Positions 30,904 to 39,856 of a stretch of DNA of 64,000 nt are shown here, one piece after another. The DNA is taken from NCBI GenBank assembly GCA_024372495.1, contig CP099977.1, positions 3,348,001-3,412,000 on the forward strand, in the 5' to 3' direction. The position numbers and the translations under genes are program-made. The notes under the pieces were generated by a model that saw only the letters and a program-made list of their open reading frames with translations, made no database searches and had not been told where the DNA came from. Numbering within the stretch: position 1 is the first letter of the stretch; the number at the start of each line of letters is the position of its first letter. The stretch comes from Pseudarthrobacter sp. Fe7 (GTDB lineage Bacteria > Actinomycetota > Actinomycetes > Actinomycetales > Micrococcaceae).

Positions 30904-32286
30904 GTGGCCGATCAGGCAACTGCGCAAGAATTCGACATCCTGGTACTCGGCGGCGGCAGCGGCGGATACGCTGCAGCGCTGCGTGCGGTACAGCTCGGCC
31001 TCACCGTCGGCCTCGTGGAGAAGGGCAAGCTGGGCGGCACCTGCCTCCACAACGGCTGCATCCCCACCAAGGCCCTGCTGCACTCCGCAGAACTGGCCGA
31101 CCACGCCCGTGACTCCGCCAAGTACGGCGTGAACGTCACCCTCGACGGCATCGATATCAACGCCGTCAACGCGTACAAGGACGGCATCATCGCCGGCAAG
31201 TACAAGGGCCTGCAGGGTCTCATCAAGTCCAAGGGCATCACCGTCATCGAAGGTGAAGGCAAGCTGCAGGGCACCGACACCGTCGTGGTGAACGGTACCG
31301 CCTACAAGGGCAAGAACATCGTCCTGGCCACCGGCTCCTACTCGCGCACCCTTCCGGGCCTGGAAATCGGAGGCAATGTCATCACCTCCGACCAGGCCCT
31401 GACCATGGATTTCATCCCCAAGAGCGCCATCATCCTGGGCGGCGGCGTCATCGGCGTCGAATTCGCCTCGGTCTGGAAGTCGTTCGGCGTGGACGTCACC
31501 ATCGTCGAAGGCCTGCCCTCCCTCGTTCCCAACGAAGACGCCACAATCGTCAAGAACTTCGAGCGCGCCTTCAAGAAGCGCGGCATCAAGTTCTCCACCG
31601 GCATCTTCTTCCAGGGCGTCGAGCAGAATGACGACGGCGTCAAGGTCACCCTGGTGGACGGCAAGACGTTCGAGGCCGACCTGCTGCTGGTGGCCGTCGG
31701 CCGCGGCCCCGTCACGGCCAACCTGGGCTACGAGGAAGCCGGCGTCACCATCGACCGCGGCTTCGTCATCACCAATGAGCGCCTCCACACCGGCGTCGGC
31801 AACATCTACGCCGTTGGCGACATCGTCCCCGGCGTGCAGCTGGCCCACCGCGGCTACCAGCAGGGCATCTTTGTGGCCGAGGAAATCGCCGGCCTGAAGC
31901 CGGTAGTGGTCGAGGACATCAACATCCCCAAGGTCACCTACTCCGAGCCCGAAATCGCCACCGTTGGCTACACCGAGAAGGCTGCCAAGGAAAAGTTCGG
32001 CGAGGACCAGGTGCAGACCCAGGAATACAACCTTGCCGGCAACGGCAAGAGCTCCATCCTGGGCACCTCCGGCCTGGTCAAGCTGGTCCGCCAGAAGGAC
32101 GGCCCCGTGGTGGGCGTCCACATGATCGGTGCCCGCATGGGCGAGCAGGTGGGCGAGGCCCAGCTGATCGTGAACTGGGAAGCCTACCCCGAGGACGTGG
32201 CCCAGCTGCTGCACGCCCACCCCACCCAGAACGAAGCCCTCGGCGAAGCGCACCTGGCGCTGGCCGGCAAGCCGCTGCACGGCTAG
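30904..32286 (+). CDS. lpdA: Dihydrolipoyl dehydrogenase (E3)
   Basis: 460 aa, intact. FAD site [16 protein letters not shown], redox-active disulfide [13 protein letters not shown], the second nucleotide-binding fold [35 protein letters not shown], and the catalytic C-terminal [14 protein letters not shown]. It reoxidises the lipoyl groups of the 2-oxoacid dehydrogenase complexes. GTG 30904 follows gaggga. The E2 gene sucB comes 113 bases downstream, behind a hairpin, so the two may be partly uncoupled. Confidence 0.96.
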   Translation: MADQATAQEFDILVLGGGSGGYAAALRAVQLGLTVGLVEKGKLGGTCLHNGCIPTKALLHSAELADHARDSAKYGVNVTLDGIDINAVNAYKDGIIAGKYKGLQGLIKSKGITVIEGEGKLQGTDTVVVNGTAYKGKNIVLATGSYSRTLPGLEIGGNVITSDQALTMDFIPKSAIILGGGVIGVEFASVWKSFGVDVTIVEGLPSLVPNEDATIVKNFERAFKKRGIKFSTGIFFQGVEQNDDGVKVTLVDGKTFEADLLLVAVGRGPVTANLGYEEAGVTIDRGFVITNERLHTGVGNIYAVGDIVPGVQLAHRGYQQGIFVAEEIAGLKPVVVEDINIPKVTYSEPEIATVGYTEKAAKEKFGEDQVQTQEYNLAGNGKSSILGTSGLVKLVRQKDGPVVGVHMIGARMGEQVGEAQLIVNWEAYPEDVAQLLHAHPTQNEALGEAHLALAGKPLHG

Positions 32287-32309
32287 TTCCCCCAGCATTA
32301 CCAGGCCCG

Positions 32310-32338
32310 GTGCACCCGGTCGCGCAGACCGGGTGCAC
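32310..32338 (+). terminator. Hairpin between lpdA and sucB
   Basis: A perfect 12-bp stem, gtgcacccggtc with gaccgggtgcac, around loop gcgca. There is no T tract, so it may attenuate rather than end the transcript. Confidence 0.5.
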
Positions 32339-32399
32339 TAGGCTTCCAACAAGGCAGCAATCATTCGCACTAAAGATCAATAAGGAGAACGGGGACGAC

Positions 32400-34145
32400 A
32401 TGTCTGAATCCGTTAACTTGCCCGCCCTCGGTGAGAGTGTCACCGAAGGAACCGTCACCCGCTGGCTCAAGCAGGTAGGTGACCGGGTAGAGGTGGACGA
32501 GCCGCTGCTCGAAGTCTCCACCGACAAGGTAGACACTGAAATCCCCTCTCCCGTGGCTGGCGTGATTGAAGAAATCCTGGTCGCTGAAGATGAGACCGCC
32601 GAGGTAGGCGCGCCGCTGGTGCGCATCGGCGACGGCTCCGGCGGCGGTTCCGCTCCGGCCGAAGAAGCCCCCGCGGCTGCTCCCGCCGAAGAGGCACCTG
32701 CGGCTGCTCCCGCCCAGGAAGCACCCGCTGAAGCGGCACCTGCACAGGAAGCACCTGCACAGGAAGCCCCGGCTGCCGGCGGTGAAAGCCATGAGGTCAC
32801 CCTCCCCGCACTGGGCGAGAGTGTGACCGAAGGCACCGTCACCCGTTGGCTCAAGGCCGTGGGCGACGCAGTTGAGGTCGACGAGCCGCTGCTGGAAGTT
32901 TCCACCGACAAGGTTGACACCGAAATCCCGTCCCCGGTCGCCGGCACGCTGCAGGAAATCCGGGTCAACGAGGACGAGACCGCCGAGGTTGGTTCCGTGC
33001 TCGCCGTCATCGGCTCCGGCGCTCCGGCTGCTGCGGCTCCGCAGGCCGCCCCGGCAGCTCCCCAGCAGGAAGCACCCAAGCAGGAGGCCCCGAAGGCCGC
33101 TCCGGTACAGGAAGCACCGGCAGCGGCGCCTGCACCCGCAGCCGCCCCCGCTCCAACATCCGCACCTGCACCGCAGGCCGCCCCGGCAGCGGCCGAGGCG
33201 CCGGCGGCGGGCAGCGAGTCCGGCTACGTCACTCCCCTGGTCCGCAAGCTGGCCAACCAGCACGGTGTGGACATTTCCTCGCTCTCCGGCACAGGTGTCG
33301 GCGGCCGTATCCGCAAGCAGGATGTCATTGCAGCCGCGGAAGCCAAGGCCGCTCCCGCAGCAGCTCCGGCATCAGCGCCTGCCGCTTCGGCCCCGGCAGC
33401 CGGAAACGGCCAGGTCTCGTCGTTGCGCGGAACCACCCAGAAGGCACCCCGCATCCGCCAGGTCATCGCCCGCCGCATGCGCGAATCCCTTGAGGTCTCC
33501 ACGCAGCTGACGCAGGTCCACGAAGTGGATATGACCAAGATCGCCAAGCTGCGCCTCAAGGCCAAGAACTCGTTCCAGGCCCAGAACGGCACCAAGCTGA
33601 CCTTCCTGCCGTTCATTGCCAAGGCCGTGGCCGAGGCCCTCAAGCAGCACCCGAAGCTCAACGCTGCGTATGACGAGGACAAGCAGGAAATCACGTACCA
33701 CAACGCCGAGCACCTGGCGATCGCCGTCGACACTGACAAGGGCCTGCTGGTTCCGGTCATCTCCGATGCCGGCAACCTGAACCTGGCCGGCCTGGCCGGC
33801 AAGATCGCCGATGTTGCTTCCCGTACCCGCGACGGCAAGATCGGTCCGGACGAACTCTCCGGCGGCACGTTCAGCATCACCAACATCGGTTCGGTGGGCG
33901 CCCTGTTCGACACCCCGATCATCAACCAGCCGCAGGTGGGCATCCTGGGCACCGGTGCCATCGTCAAGCGCCCCGTTGTGGTTGCTGACGAAAACGGTGA
34001 CGACTCGATCGCCATCCGCTCCATGATGTACCTGTCCCTGACGTACGACCACCGTTTGGTGGACGGCGCCGACGCGGGCCGCTTCCTCCAGACCCTGAAG
34101 GCACGCCTCGAAGAGGGCGCCTTCGAAGCGGACCTGGGACTGTAA
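32400..34145 (+). CDS. sucB: Dihydrolipoamide acyltransferase (E2), actinobacterial SucB type with two lipoyl domains
   Basis: 581 aa, intact. Lipoyl domain 1 is at residues 3-76 (lipoylated K43 in TDKVDT) and domain 2 at about 131-205 (K171), almost identical to each other. They are joined by Ala/Pro/Glu-rich linkers. A peripheral-subunit-binding domain ([16 protein letters not shown]...GRIRKQDV) follows at about 278-315, then the catalytic domain ending in [11 protein letters not shown]. In actinobacteria this single E2 serves pyruvate and 2-oxoglutarate dehydrogenase; it is the Rv2215 (DlaT) counterpart. aaggag lies before ATG 32400. It needs the lipoyl groups made by LipB and LipA encoded 8 kb on. 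Confidence 0.95.
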   Translation: MSESVNLPALGESVTEGTVTRWLKQVGDRVEVDEPLLEVSTDKVDTEIPSPVAGVIEEILVAEDETAEVGAPLVRIGDGSGGGSAPAEEAPAAAPAEEAPAAAPAQEAPAEAAPAQEAPAQEAPAAGGESHEVTLPALGESVTEGTVTRWLKAVGDAVEVDEPLLEVSTDKVDTEIPSPVAGTLQEIRVNEDETAEVGSVLAVIGSGAPAAAAPQAAPAAPQQEAPKQEAPKAAPVQEAPAAAPAPAAAPAPTSAPAPQAAPAAAEAPAAGSESGYVTPLVRKLANQHGVDISSLSGTGVGGRIRKQDVIAAAEAKAAPAAAPASAPAASAPAAGNGQVSSLRGTTQKAPRIRQVIARRMRESLEVSTQLTQVHEVDMTKIAKLRLKAKNSFQAQNGTKLTFLPFIAKAVAEALKQHPKLNAAYDEDKQEITYHNAEHLAIAVDTDKGLLVPVISDAGNLNLAGLAGKIADVASRTRDGKIGPDELSGGTFSITNIGSVGALFDTPIINQPQVGILGTGAIVKRPVVVADENGDDSIAIRSMMYLSLTYDHRLVDGADAGRFLQTLKARLEEGAFEADLGL

Positions 34146-34160
34146 CTTCAGCTGAAGTAA

Positions 34161-34218
34161 GACGACGGCGGGCCCGGCATGGGTGGGAAACCCCTCCATG
34201 CCGGCGCCCGCCGTCGTC
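34161..34218 (+). terminator. Terminator after sucB
   Basis: A long stem, gacgacggcgggcccggcatgg with ccatgccggcgcccgccgtcgtc (one bulged base), is followed by gttt. It starts 15 bases after the sucB stop. Confidence 0.7.
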
Positions 34219-34257
34219 GTTTAACCAAATGCCTCCGGCACCGTCCACCGCGTGGTT

Positions 34258-34274
34258 TGCTACGCGCCGTAGAA
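34258..34274. promoter_or_regulatory. Possible fourth BlaI-like operator
   Basis: TGCTACGCGCCGTAGAA differs by one base from the TTCTAC-N5-GTAGAA pattern found three times between cydA and blaI. It ends 21 bases before the start of a small membrane protein and would overlap its promoter. Confidence 0.35.
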
Positions 34275-34283
34275 ATCACTGGC

Positions 34284-34295
34284 TAAGCTGGACCC
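34284..34295 (+). promoter_or_regulatory. -10-like hexamer of the small membrane protein, leaderless type
   Basis: TAAGCT at 34284-34289 ends 6 bases before ATG 34296. Confidence 0.45.
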
Positions 34296-34667
34296 ATGAC
34301 TATTCTCCTGAACATTTTGGTGTTCCTGCACGTCGTCGGCGCAGCCATGATCGTGGGCTACTGGATCGCCACGATGCGGACCCCCACCGTACATCCCCGC
34401 CAACGGGACGGCGCCTTCCTGCAGCTCCTGACGGGCATCGCCATGATGGGCATCCTGCCTGTCCTGCATAACCAGGATCCCGCGCACTTCGGCGACCTCA
34501 ACTACGTCAAGCTTGGGATCAAATTCGTCATCGCCATCGTGGTTGCAGTCCTCGCCGTGATCGGATCGCGCAAGGTCAAGAAGGGCGAGCCCGTCTCCAC
34601 CGGACTCGCCCATGGCGTCGGCGGCCTGGCATTGCTCAACATCGCCATCGCCACCATCTGGCAGTAG
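34296..34667 (+). CDS. Small four-helix integral membrane protein
   Basis: 123 aa with four predicted membrane segments: ILLNILVFLHVVGAAMIVGYW, FLQLLTGIAMMGILPV, LGIKFVIAIVVAVLAVIG and LAHGVGGLALLNIAIATIW. A His in the first segment (FLHVVGA) and one in the last (AHGVG) are placed as in heme- or metal-handling small membrane families such as DUF2269/CopD-like proteins, but that link is only a resemblance. Function unknown. The possible BlaI-like dyad just upstream would tie it to the bd-oxidase regulon. Confidence 0.65.
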   Translation: MTILLNILVFLHVVGAAMIVGYWIATMRTPTVHPRQRDGAFLQLLTGIAMMGILPVLHNQDPAHFGDLNYVKLGIKFVIAIVVAVLAVIGSRKVKKGEPVSTGLAHGVGGLALLNIAIATIWQ

Positions 34668-34804
34668 CCGCGGCATCTGGGGTATCCGGTCATAATCCTC
34701 TGAGAGCGGACAATCCGTGCATCGGAGGAACCTGATCCCTAGGATGGGAAACGGTGGGTCCGGCCGCGTGCCGGACCCGGATCGAACCGACGTTGAGGAG
34801 AAAC

Positions 34805-35233
34805 ATGGCTACAACACGCAACGCCCACACCGTATGGACCGGAAGCCTGACTGACGGTTCGGGCAACACCACCCTGGACAGCTCCGGCCTGGGCACCTTC
34901 GATGTCACCTGGAAGGCGCGCACCGAAGCTGCCGGCGGGAAGACCAGCCCCGAAGAGCTGATCGCCGCTGCCCACTCGGCATGCTTCTCCATGGCCTTCA
35001 GCCACGAACTCAGCCAGGCGGGTTTCACCCCTGAGGAGATCAACACCAAGTCGGAGGTTGGCTTCCAGCCCGGCACCGGCATCACCGGCAGCCACCTGAC
35101 CCTGAACGCCCGCATCCCCGGTATCTCGCAGGAAGACTTCGAGCGGATTGCCGAGGCCGCGAAGAAGGGTTGCCCTGTATCCCAGGCCCTGGCCGGCATC
35201 GAGATCACCCTCGAAGCCACCCTGGAGTCCTAG
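34805..35233 (+). CDS. OsmC/Ohr family peroxiredoxin
   Basis: 142 aa. The two redox Cys sit in AAAHSACFSMAFSHEL and KKGCPVSQAL, with the conserved Glu of SPEELIAAAH. It reduces organic hydroperoxides and in actinobacteria often takes electrons from lipoylated E2/Lpd; lpdA and sucB are just upstream. ATG 34805 follows gaggag at 7-12 bases. Closer to OsmC than to Ohr by the SPEELIAAAHSAC pattern. Confidence 0.9.
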   Translation: MATTRNAHTVWTGSLTDGSGNTTLDSSGLGTFDVTWKARTEAAGGKTSPEELIAAAHSACFSMAFSHELSQAGFTPEEINTKSEVGFQPGTGITGSHLTLNARIPGISQEDFERIAEAAKKGCPVSQALAGIEITLEATLES

Positions 35234-35259
35234 GCTGCACCACCCAGCACAACAGCAAC

Positions 35260-35303
35260 GGCCCTGCCCTCCCGGAAATCCGGGAGCGCAGGGCCTTTGT
35301 TGT
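35260..35303 (+). terminator. Rho-independent terminator after the osmC gene
   Basis: A stem ggccctgc...cctcccgg with ccgggag...cagggcc around aaat, followed by tttgttgtt. It lies 27 bases past the stop, facing the convergent protease gene. Confidence 0.75.
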
Positions 35304-35313
35304 TACCGGTGAA

Positions 35314-38300
35314 TCAGCCTTCGTGCCGGCGCGCCGGCAGTGGCGCGGGCTTCAACCGTCGGTAGCCGGAGCGCGCCGGGGGCCGGTCGGTGGGCAGTTC
35401 CTGGATCATTTCCTTCAGCGCCCCGATGCCGTACTCCAGCTGGGGGTCGCGTCCGGCGGCGTAAGCGTGCGGCGGGTAGGTCACCTCGATGTCCGGATCG
35501 ACGCCGTAGTTCTCCACGCTCCAGCCGACGCCACCGCCAAACCAGTTGGCGTAGCGCGGCTGGGTGACGCCGGTGCCGTCCGCCAGCGCGAACCGGTTGT
35601 CAATGCCCACCACGCCGCCCCAGGTGCGCGTGCCGATGACCGGGCCGATGCCGCGCAGCTTCGACACCTGGGTGATGATGTCGCCGTCGGATCCGGCGAA
35701 CTCGTCGGCCAGGATGATCACAGGCCCCCGCGGGGCATGGTGCGGGTACGTGCGCGGCTTTTCCCCGCGCGGCATGCTCCATCCGGTGACCTTGCGGCCA
35801 ATGAGTTCGGCGACAAGCTGCGATGTGTGGCCTCCACGGTTGCGCCGCACGTCCACGATCAGGCCGTCGAACGCTGTTTCCGTGTCCAGGTCCCGGTGGA
35901 GCCTGGGCCCAGCCGTTGGCCATCATGTCCGGGATGTGCAGGTAGCCGAACGTTCCGTTGGAGGCCTCGCGGACCGTCCGCCGGTTGCCTGCCACCCATT
36001 CCTGGTACCGCAGGCGCTCCTCATCCTTTACAGGCACTACGGCGACCCGGCGCTGGGTGCCTTCAGCGCCGGCATGGCCGGGGCCGTTGAGGAGGGTGAG
36101 TTCCACTGCGCGGCCTGCGGCTCCCACCAGCTGCATGGCAGGGGTGACTGCGCCGGACAGCGGAACGCCGTCGATGGCCAGCAGGATGTCCCCTGCCTTG
36201 GCGCCGACGCCGGGCCTGGTGAGCGGAGATGTGGCCAGCGGGTCGGAGGACTCCCCGGCCAGGATGCGGGTGATTTCCCAGCCGCGCGCGGAATGCGCGA
36301 GGTCTGCGCCGAGCCTGCCCTGGCCGCGGCTGCCCCGTTCGGTGACCGCGGCGGGGCGCACGTACGCGTGGGAGGTCCCCAGTTCCCCGTGCAGTTCCCA
36401 CAGCAGGTCCACCAGGTCATCGTGGGAGCCCAGCCGTTCCACCAGGGGTCGGTAACGGGCGTGGATGGATTCCCAGTCCTGTCCGGCCATGTCCTCGGTC
36501 CAGAAGAAGTCGCGCTGCAGGCGCCATGCTTCGTCGAACGCCTGTCCCCAGACGCTGAGCGGGTCCATCAGGACGCGGATCCTGCCCAGGTCGACTTTGA
36601 CTGCCTTGCCGGAATCCTCATCCGCCTTGGCGTCGGAGGGAACCACTGTCACCTTCTTGTCCGCAACGAATACCACCTTGCTGCGGTCGCCGGAGAGTCG
36701 GTAGCTGTCCACGGCATCCACCAGGGTGGCCTGCTTGCGCCCTGCAATGTCGTACCGCACCAGGCTGGGACGGGCATCCTTGTCTTCCTGGCTTGCTTTG
36801 CCGTCGCCGGTCACGCCTGCAAGGACGGAGTCGAGCCAGAGGAGCGCGCCGTCAACGGCCTTCAGCGAGCTGTAGTTGCCCTGCGGCACGGGAACGCCGA
36901 TCACGCGGTGCGCCAGCCCCTCCGCGTCCACCGTGACGCCGGGCACGGCGCTTTCCTCTGCGTCGCCTGCGCCTGTGGACACCACATCCGTGCCGGCGTC
37001 CAGCTCCCCGCCGGCGGGATCAACCGAAGGGCCAAAGGGCGACGGCGTCTCTGCAGCGAGTGCCACCAGGTATGGCTTGATGGGGCTGGGGAAGGAGAGG
37101 TCGAACGAGTGCCCGTCGTACACGGGGTCGAAGCTGCGGTTGGACAGGAAGGCAAGAAATTTCCCGTCCGGCGTGAAGGCCGGGGAGGCGTCACGGAAAC
37201 GGCCGTCGGTAACCTCCACTGGGTCTGCGTCGAGCCGGTCCACGGTGGCCAGGCGGAGCCGGCTGCGCGAACCAAAGGAGGTGACCGGCTCGGACCAGGC
37301 CAGCCAGCGCGAGTCGGCGGACCAGGCCAGTTCGGAAATGCTGCCTTCACCGATGCTGGCTACTTGGGTGAGGCCTCCATCGCGGGTGTCCATGACGTAC
37401 ACATCGCCAAAGGACGTTCCCAGGGCAAGCCAGCGGCCGTCGGGGCTTGCTTCCAGGGAGCTGGCACGCGACGGCGTCGGGACAATAATGCCAGTCTCTG
37501 CCGCTGCCTTGGCGTCGGCCACGGGTGCCACGGCCTGCGGTGCCACGTCTGCCTGCTGGTCGTCGTCCGAAGCAATGTGTGCAGTGGCTCCGGCCGGCAC
37601 CCTGGCACCTGCCGCGGGAACAGGCTGGGGCAGGCTGACCGTCTCCGGGCTGTTCCCGCCGGCGGCTGCCGGCTCTGTGGACGCGGGTGCGGCTGCGGCG
37701 GACGGGGTTCCGGAGTTGCCGGCTTGCGCGTCCGCCGGCCCCGCGGTGTGCGGAACGGGAGCAGCTATGTCCTTGATATGCAGCGCTTCGACACCGCCGT
37801 GGTCTGCGATGAAGGCAATGCGGCCGCCCCCAGGGGCCGGGGCAGCCGGCCCCTGACGCCGGGAGTGGCTTCGACGATGCGGGACGGCCCGTCCTTGTGC
37901 CGCAGCCAGTGGATGGTTCCGTGCGACTCCACGGCGCTGGCGGAGCCTGCCTGATCCGGAGCCACCGCACCGAGGTGCTTGACGGCGTCGAGGAGCGCCG
38001 GCCGCCTGGTCTGCGCGGCGGAGCCGAGGGTGATGTCCAGCTTCAGCGCATCCGAGCCAAGGTCATGGAGGATCCAGAGTTCGCCGGCGGATTCGAAGAT
38101 GACCCGCTTGCCGTCGGTGGCGGCGTGCCGGACGTAAAAGTCCTGGTGGTCGGTGTGCCTGCGCAGGTCCTTTCCGCTGGGAAGGACCGAGTACAGGTTG
38201 CCGTAGCCCTCATGATCGGACAGGAAAGCGATCCGGCCGTCCACCCAGAGGGGGTCGGTGAGGTTGCCGTCGAGGTCCGGCAGCAGGCGCTCGAATTCAC

Positions 38301-38844
38301 CGTTGCCGTCGCGGTCAATCCACAGCTTTCCGGCCGTTCCCCCGCGGTACCGCTTCCACCACGCCGGTTCGCGGGACAGGACGCTCGCCAGCACTACGGG
38401 GCGTTCATCACCTACTTCGGGACCGAATGCGACCGACTCCACCGGCCCGTAAGGAAGCTCCTGGGCCCAGCCGCCGTCGAGGGGAACGCTGTAGGCGTGG
38501 GTGTGCCGGCTTTCGGCCTGGCGGAAGGCGCTGGTGACCACCACGGAACCGCTGGTGGTGAATCCCTTGACCTTTGTGGTGCTGTGGCCGAAGTAGGTCA
38601 GCTGCCGGTACCCGCCGCCGTCCACTTGTGCGGACACCACTTCCGGAGCCGTTCCCTGGACGACGGTCCACACCAGGCGCTTGCCGTCGGGGGTGAAGCG
38701 CGGGTTGCGGGCGGGCAGCTGGAGCGACGAGACACGCCAGGCCCGGCCGCCGTCCAGGGGCGCGATCCACACGTCATCTTCGGCCACGAAGGTGACCAGA
38801 TCGCCGTGTAAATGCGGGAAACGGAAGTAGCTCGAAGAGGTCAT
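35314..38844 (-). CDS. Tricorn-like S41 family peptidase (two frameshifts in this assembly)
   Basis: 1176 aa after repair, with no signal peptide. The N-terminal 300 residues are beta-propeller repeats (HGDLVTFVAEDDVWIAPLDGG; FTPDGKRLVW). A Pro/Ala-rich insert of about 80 residues follows, then a second propeller (SPDGRWLALGTSFGDVYVMD). Next come a PDZ domain (GVGAKAGDILLAIDGVPL) and the S41 domain with FDGLIVDVRRNRGG and the active Ser in ADEFAGSDGDII. This is the tricorn order; such cytosolic proteases cut peptides released by the proteasome. Frame breaks: a lost C at 37850-37853 and GAGCCTG at 35899-35905. Confidence 0.87.
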
Positions 38845-38856
38845 CGTTCGATCATA
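38845..38856 (-). promoter_or_regulatory. -10-like hexamer of the tricorn-like gene, leaderless type
   Basis: On the minus strand TATGAT (38851-38856) ends 6 bases before ATG 38844. Confidence 0.5.
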
Positions 38857-38917
38857 GTCAACCCCTCCCCTGCCCAGCGGGAGGTACACAACCCGTGCTG
38901 CCGTGGTGAGATGGACC

Positions 38918-39820
38918 ATGCACATCGTCATGGCCGGCGCCTCCGGGCTCATCGGCACTTCCATGTCCGCAGCATTCCGTACTGCCGGCCACTCGGTGGT
39001 GAGCCTGGTGCGCCGGCCCCCTGCCAGTGCCTCCGAGGCCCGTTGGGACCCCGCGGCCGGGGTCCTGGATCCGGGTGTGCTTGCCGGAGCGGATGCGGTT
39101 GTCAACCTCGCCGGTGCGGGCATCGGCGACCGGCCATGGACGCGGAAGCGCGTGGAGGAGCTGTTCAGTTCCCGGCTGGGGCCAACCAAGACCCTGGTGC
39201 AGGCCATGGCGCAAATGGATACGCCACCGGCAACCTTCATCAGCCAGTCAGCTTCGGGCTACTACGGCGATGCGGGCAATACCGTCCTCCGGGAGGATGC
39301 CCCGGCGGGTTCCGGAACCCTGGCGCAGATCTGTGTTGAGTGGGAGCAGGCCGCGCTGATGGCGCCGGCAGGGGTGCGGGTGGTGACGCCCCGGACCGGA
39401 GTGGTGTTCAGCCGTTCCGGCGGGGCCCTGGGCAAGCTGCTTCCGCTGCTGCGTCTGGGTGTTGGCGGCCCGTTCGGCAACGGTAGGCAGTTCTGGCCCT
39501 GGGTGACGCTTCCCGATGTTTCCGCCGCTTTCCTCTTTCTTTTGGGATCCCCGGTCTCCGGGCCGGTCAACGTGGCCGCGCCTGAGCAGGCGGACGTCAA
39601 CACCATCGTGGCAGCGCTGGCCCACGCCGTGCACCGCCCGGCGGTGCTGCGGGTTCCTGCCCCTGTGCTCCGCACGGTGATGCCCGGCCTCGGTGAAGAG
39701 CTTTTGCTGCACAGCCAGCGGATGGAACCCGCAGCCCTAACGGCCGCCGGGTTCCAGTGGCAGCACCACCGACTGGCAGATGCTGTCCGCTGGGGGGCTG
39801 GAAAGGACAGTACCGCCTAG
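38918..39820 (+). CDS. TIGR01777 family NAD-dependent epimerase/SDR protein
   Basis: 300 aa. A Rossmann start MHIVMAGASGLIGTSMSAAF, then AVVNLAGAGIGDRPWT, SASGYYGDAG (the YG catalytic region of the family) and VNVAAPEQADV, with a C-terminal DUF1731-like part (VLRTVMPGLGEELLLHSQRMEPAAL). Family members are uncharacterised sugar-nucleotide epimerase-like enzymes (YfcH type). ATG 38918 is preferred to the upstream in-frame GTG because the protein then starts at the nucleotide-binding strand. It is the Rv2216 counterpart, placed before lipB. Confidence 0.85.
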   Translation: MHIVMAGASGLIGTSMSAAFRTAGHSVVSLVRRPPASASEARWDPAAGVLDPGVLAGADAVVNLAGAGIGDRPWTRKRVEELFSSRLGPTKTLVQAMAQMDTPPATFISQSASGYYGDAGNTVLREDAPAGSGTLAQICVEWEQAALMAPAGVRVVTPRTGVVFSRSGGALGKLLPLLRLGVGGPFGNGRQFWPWVTLPDVSAAFLFLLGSPVSGPVNVAAPEQADVNTIVAALAHAVHRPAVLRVPAPVLRTVMPGLGEELLLHSQRMEPAALTAAGFQWQHHRLADAVRWGAGKDSTA

Positions 39821-39856
39821 CCGTGGGTGGGAATTCGACAACTGGTGCACCATGAT

